Assembly (NCBI GenBank): GCA_035294565.1
Contig: DATGKR010000083.1
Location: 1-5,692, forward strand
DNA length: 5,692 nt
Direction: 5' to 3'
From: DATGKR01 sp035294565
Lineage (GTDB): Bacteria; Actinomycetota; Acidimicrobiia; Acidimicrobiales; Palsa-688
Part shown: one piece after another, positions 4,911 to 5,692 of the stretch
Layout: every line of letters begins with the position of its first letter
Position numbering within the stretch: position 1 is the first letter of the stretch
Notes under the pieces: generated by a model
Databases searched by the model: none
What the model saw: only the letters and a program-made list of their open reading frames with translations
Told to the model about the DNA's origin: nothing
Translations under genes and position numbers: made by a program

Positions 4911-5692
4911 ATGTCGTGGGACTTCGAGACCGACGCCGAGTACCAGCAGAAGCTCGACTGGGCCGACCGTTTCGTCGCCGACGAGGTCGAGCCGCTGGAC
5001 CTCCTGTTCCCCCACCAGCAGTTCGTGCCCCTCGACGGCGAGCGCCGCAGGATCGTCGAACCGCTGAAGGAGGAGGTCAGGCGCCAGGGGCTGTGGGCCA
5101 CCCACCTCGGACCGGAGCTCGGTGGCCAGGGTCACGGCCAGGTGAAGCTGGCGCTCCTCAACGAGATCCTGGGCCGCTCCTCGTGGGCGCCGGTCGTGTT
5201 CGGCTGCCAGGCGCCCGATACGGGCAACGCCGAGATCCTCGCCCACTTCGGGACGCCCGCCCAGAAGGCGAGGTACCTCGAGCCGCTGCTGCGAGGGGAG
5301 ATCTTCTCCTGCTACTCGATGACCGAGCCGCACGCCGGCTCGGACCCGGCCCTCTTCCGGACCCGGGCCCGGCAAGACGGCGACAGCTGGGTGATCAACG
5401 GCTGGAAGTACTTCTCCTCCAACGCGCGCACCGCCGCCTTCCTGATAGTCATGGCGGTGACCGACCCCGACGCCGGCCCCTACCGGGGTATGTCCATGTT
5501 CCTCGTGCCCTCCGACACTCCAGGTGTCAACATCGTGCGCGACGTCGGGCTGCCCGGCGAGGCGATCAACAACGGGTCCCACGCCCTGATCCACTACGAG
5601 GACGTGAGGGTCCCGGCCGATGCCCTCCTCGGCCAGGAGGGCCAGGCGTTCGCCATCGCCCAGACCCGCCTCGGCGGGGGACGCATCCACCA
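4911..5692 (+). CDS. Acyl-CoA dehydrogenase family protein, N-terminal part only
   Basis: This is an FAD-dependent enzyme expected to oxidise an acyl-CoA to the 2,3-enoyl-CoA, passing electrons to electron-transfer flavoprotein; it is cytoplasmic. The first 260 residues are visible and the gene runs off the right edge. The N-terminal helical domain covers about 10-130, with GLWATHLGPELGGQGHGQV (60-78) matching the family's 'G.w....P.e.GG.G' turn. The FAD- and substrate-contacting strand SMTEPHAGSDP is at 136-146 and WVINGWKYFSSNA at 160-172, followed by the beta-domain. The segment ending RLGGGRIH (253-260) resembles the RLGPGR(I/W)HH motif of the larger ACAD10/11-like and bacterial FadE relatives. 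The catalytic Glu should lie beyond the edge. The start is firm: AAGGGAGGG (4895-4903) is 7 nt before ATG 4911. It lies 48 nt after the CoA-transferase stop in the same direction, probably in one operon. Chain length or substrate type cannot be told from this part. Confidence 0.92.
   Translation, partial: MSWDFETDAEYQQKLDWADRFVADEVEPLDLLFPHQQFVPLDGERRRIVEPLKEEVRRQGLWATHLGPELGGQGHGQVKLALLNEILGRSSWAPVVFGCQAPDTGNAEILAHFGTPAQKARYLEPLLRGEIFSCYSMTEPHAGSDPALFRTRARQDGDSWVINGWKYFSSNARTAAFLIVMAVTDPDAGPYRGMSMFLVPSDTPGVNIVRDVGLPGEAINNGSHALIHYEDVRVPADALLGQEGQAFAIAQTRLGGGRIH

Noticed and set aside
3645..5690. A 681-codon open frame on the minus strand antisense to the second CoA-transferase and the acyl-CoA dehydrogenase
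   Set aside because: Both plus-strand genes have clear family motifs and ribosome binding sites. The antisense frame has no recognisable domain and mirrors codon-position GC bias.
1..5692. Search for tRNA or rRNA genes, CRISPR repeats, insertion-sequence ends and phage or defence genes
   Set aside because: By eye I found no cloverleaf-type sequence, regularly spaced repeats, transposase motifs or defence-related domains; apart from 393-636 and two short gaps the window is filled by ordinary metabolic genes.

Overview
This is a high-GC window, and most real codons end in G or C. The gene set (a COG4880-type secreted beta-propeller protein, a DUF2889 protein with a TesB-like thioesterase, CaiB/BaiF CoA-transferases and an acyl-CoA dehydrogenase) points to an actinobacterium. 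It would suit Acidimicrobiia or a mycobacteria-like lineage. The taxonomic call is inference from gene content and composition only.

Layout from left to right. (1) Positions 1-392, minus strand: the N-terminal 130 residues of a secreted beta-propeller protein whose remainder lies off the left edge. (2) Positions 393-636: an intergenic stretch. It holds an orphan plus-strand Ser/Gly-rich reading frame ending at 568 and a strong GC-rich hairpin (571-622) just past the end of the next gene. (3) Positions 637-2456, minus strand: a tight two-gene operon of a DUF2889-family protein followed by a TesB-like double-hotdog acyl-CoA thioesterase. The two genes overlap by three bases, and the thioesterase appears to start on CTG. 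(4) Positions 2457-2502: a 46-bp divergent promoter region. (5) Positions 2503-5692, plus strand: two consecutive CaiB/BaiF (family III) CoA-transferase genes overlapping by one base, then an acyl-CoA dehydrogenase running off the right edge.

Read together, the right-hand operon is an acyl-CoA catabolic module. A CoA-transferase, possibly a heteromer of the two subunits, would activate a carboxylic acid, and the dehydrogenase would introduce the alpha,beta double bond. The divergent thioesterase could release CoA from stalled or overflow intermediates. The substrate cannot be read from the sequence.

The most interesting points are these. The first CoA-transferase has Glu where the catalytic Asp is expected, while the second keeps Asp, which fits a catalytic/non-catalytic subunit pair. 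The thioesterase has Ala at the position I align with the TesB catalytic Asp. The DUF2889 protein looks like an internal duplication in which only the second copy keeps the GCTHL motif. I do not see a clearly novel multi-gene system such as a defence island, CRISPR array or mobile element.
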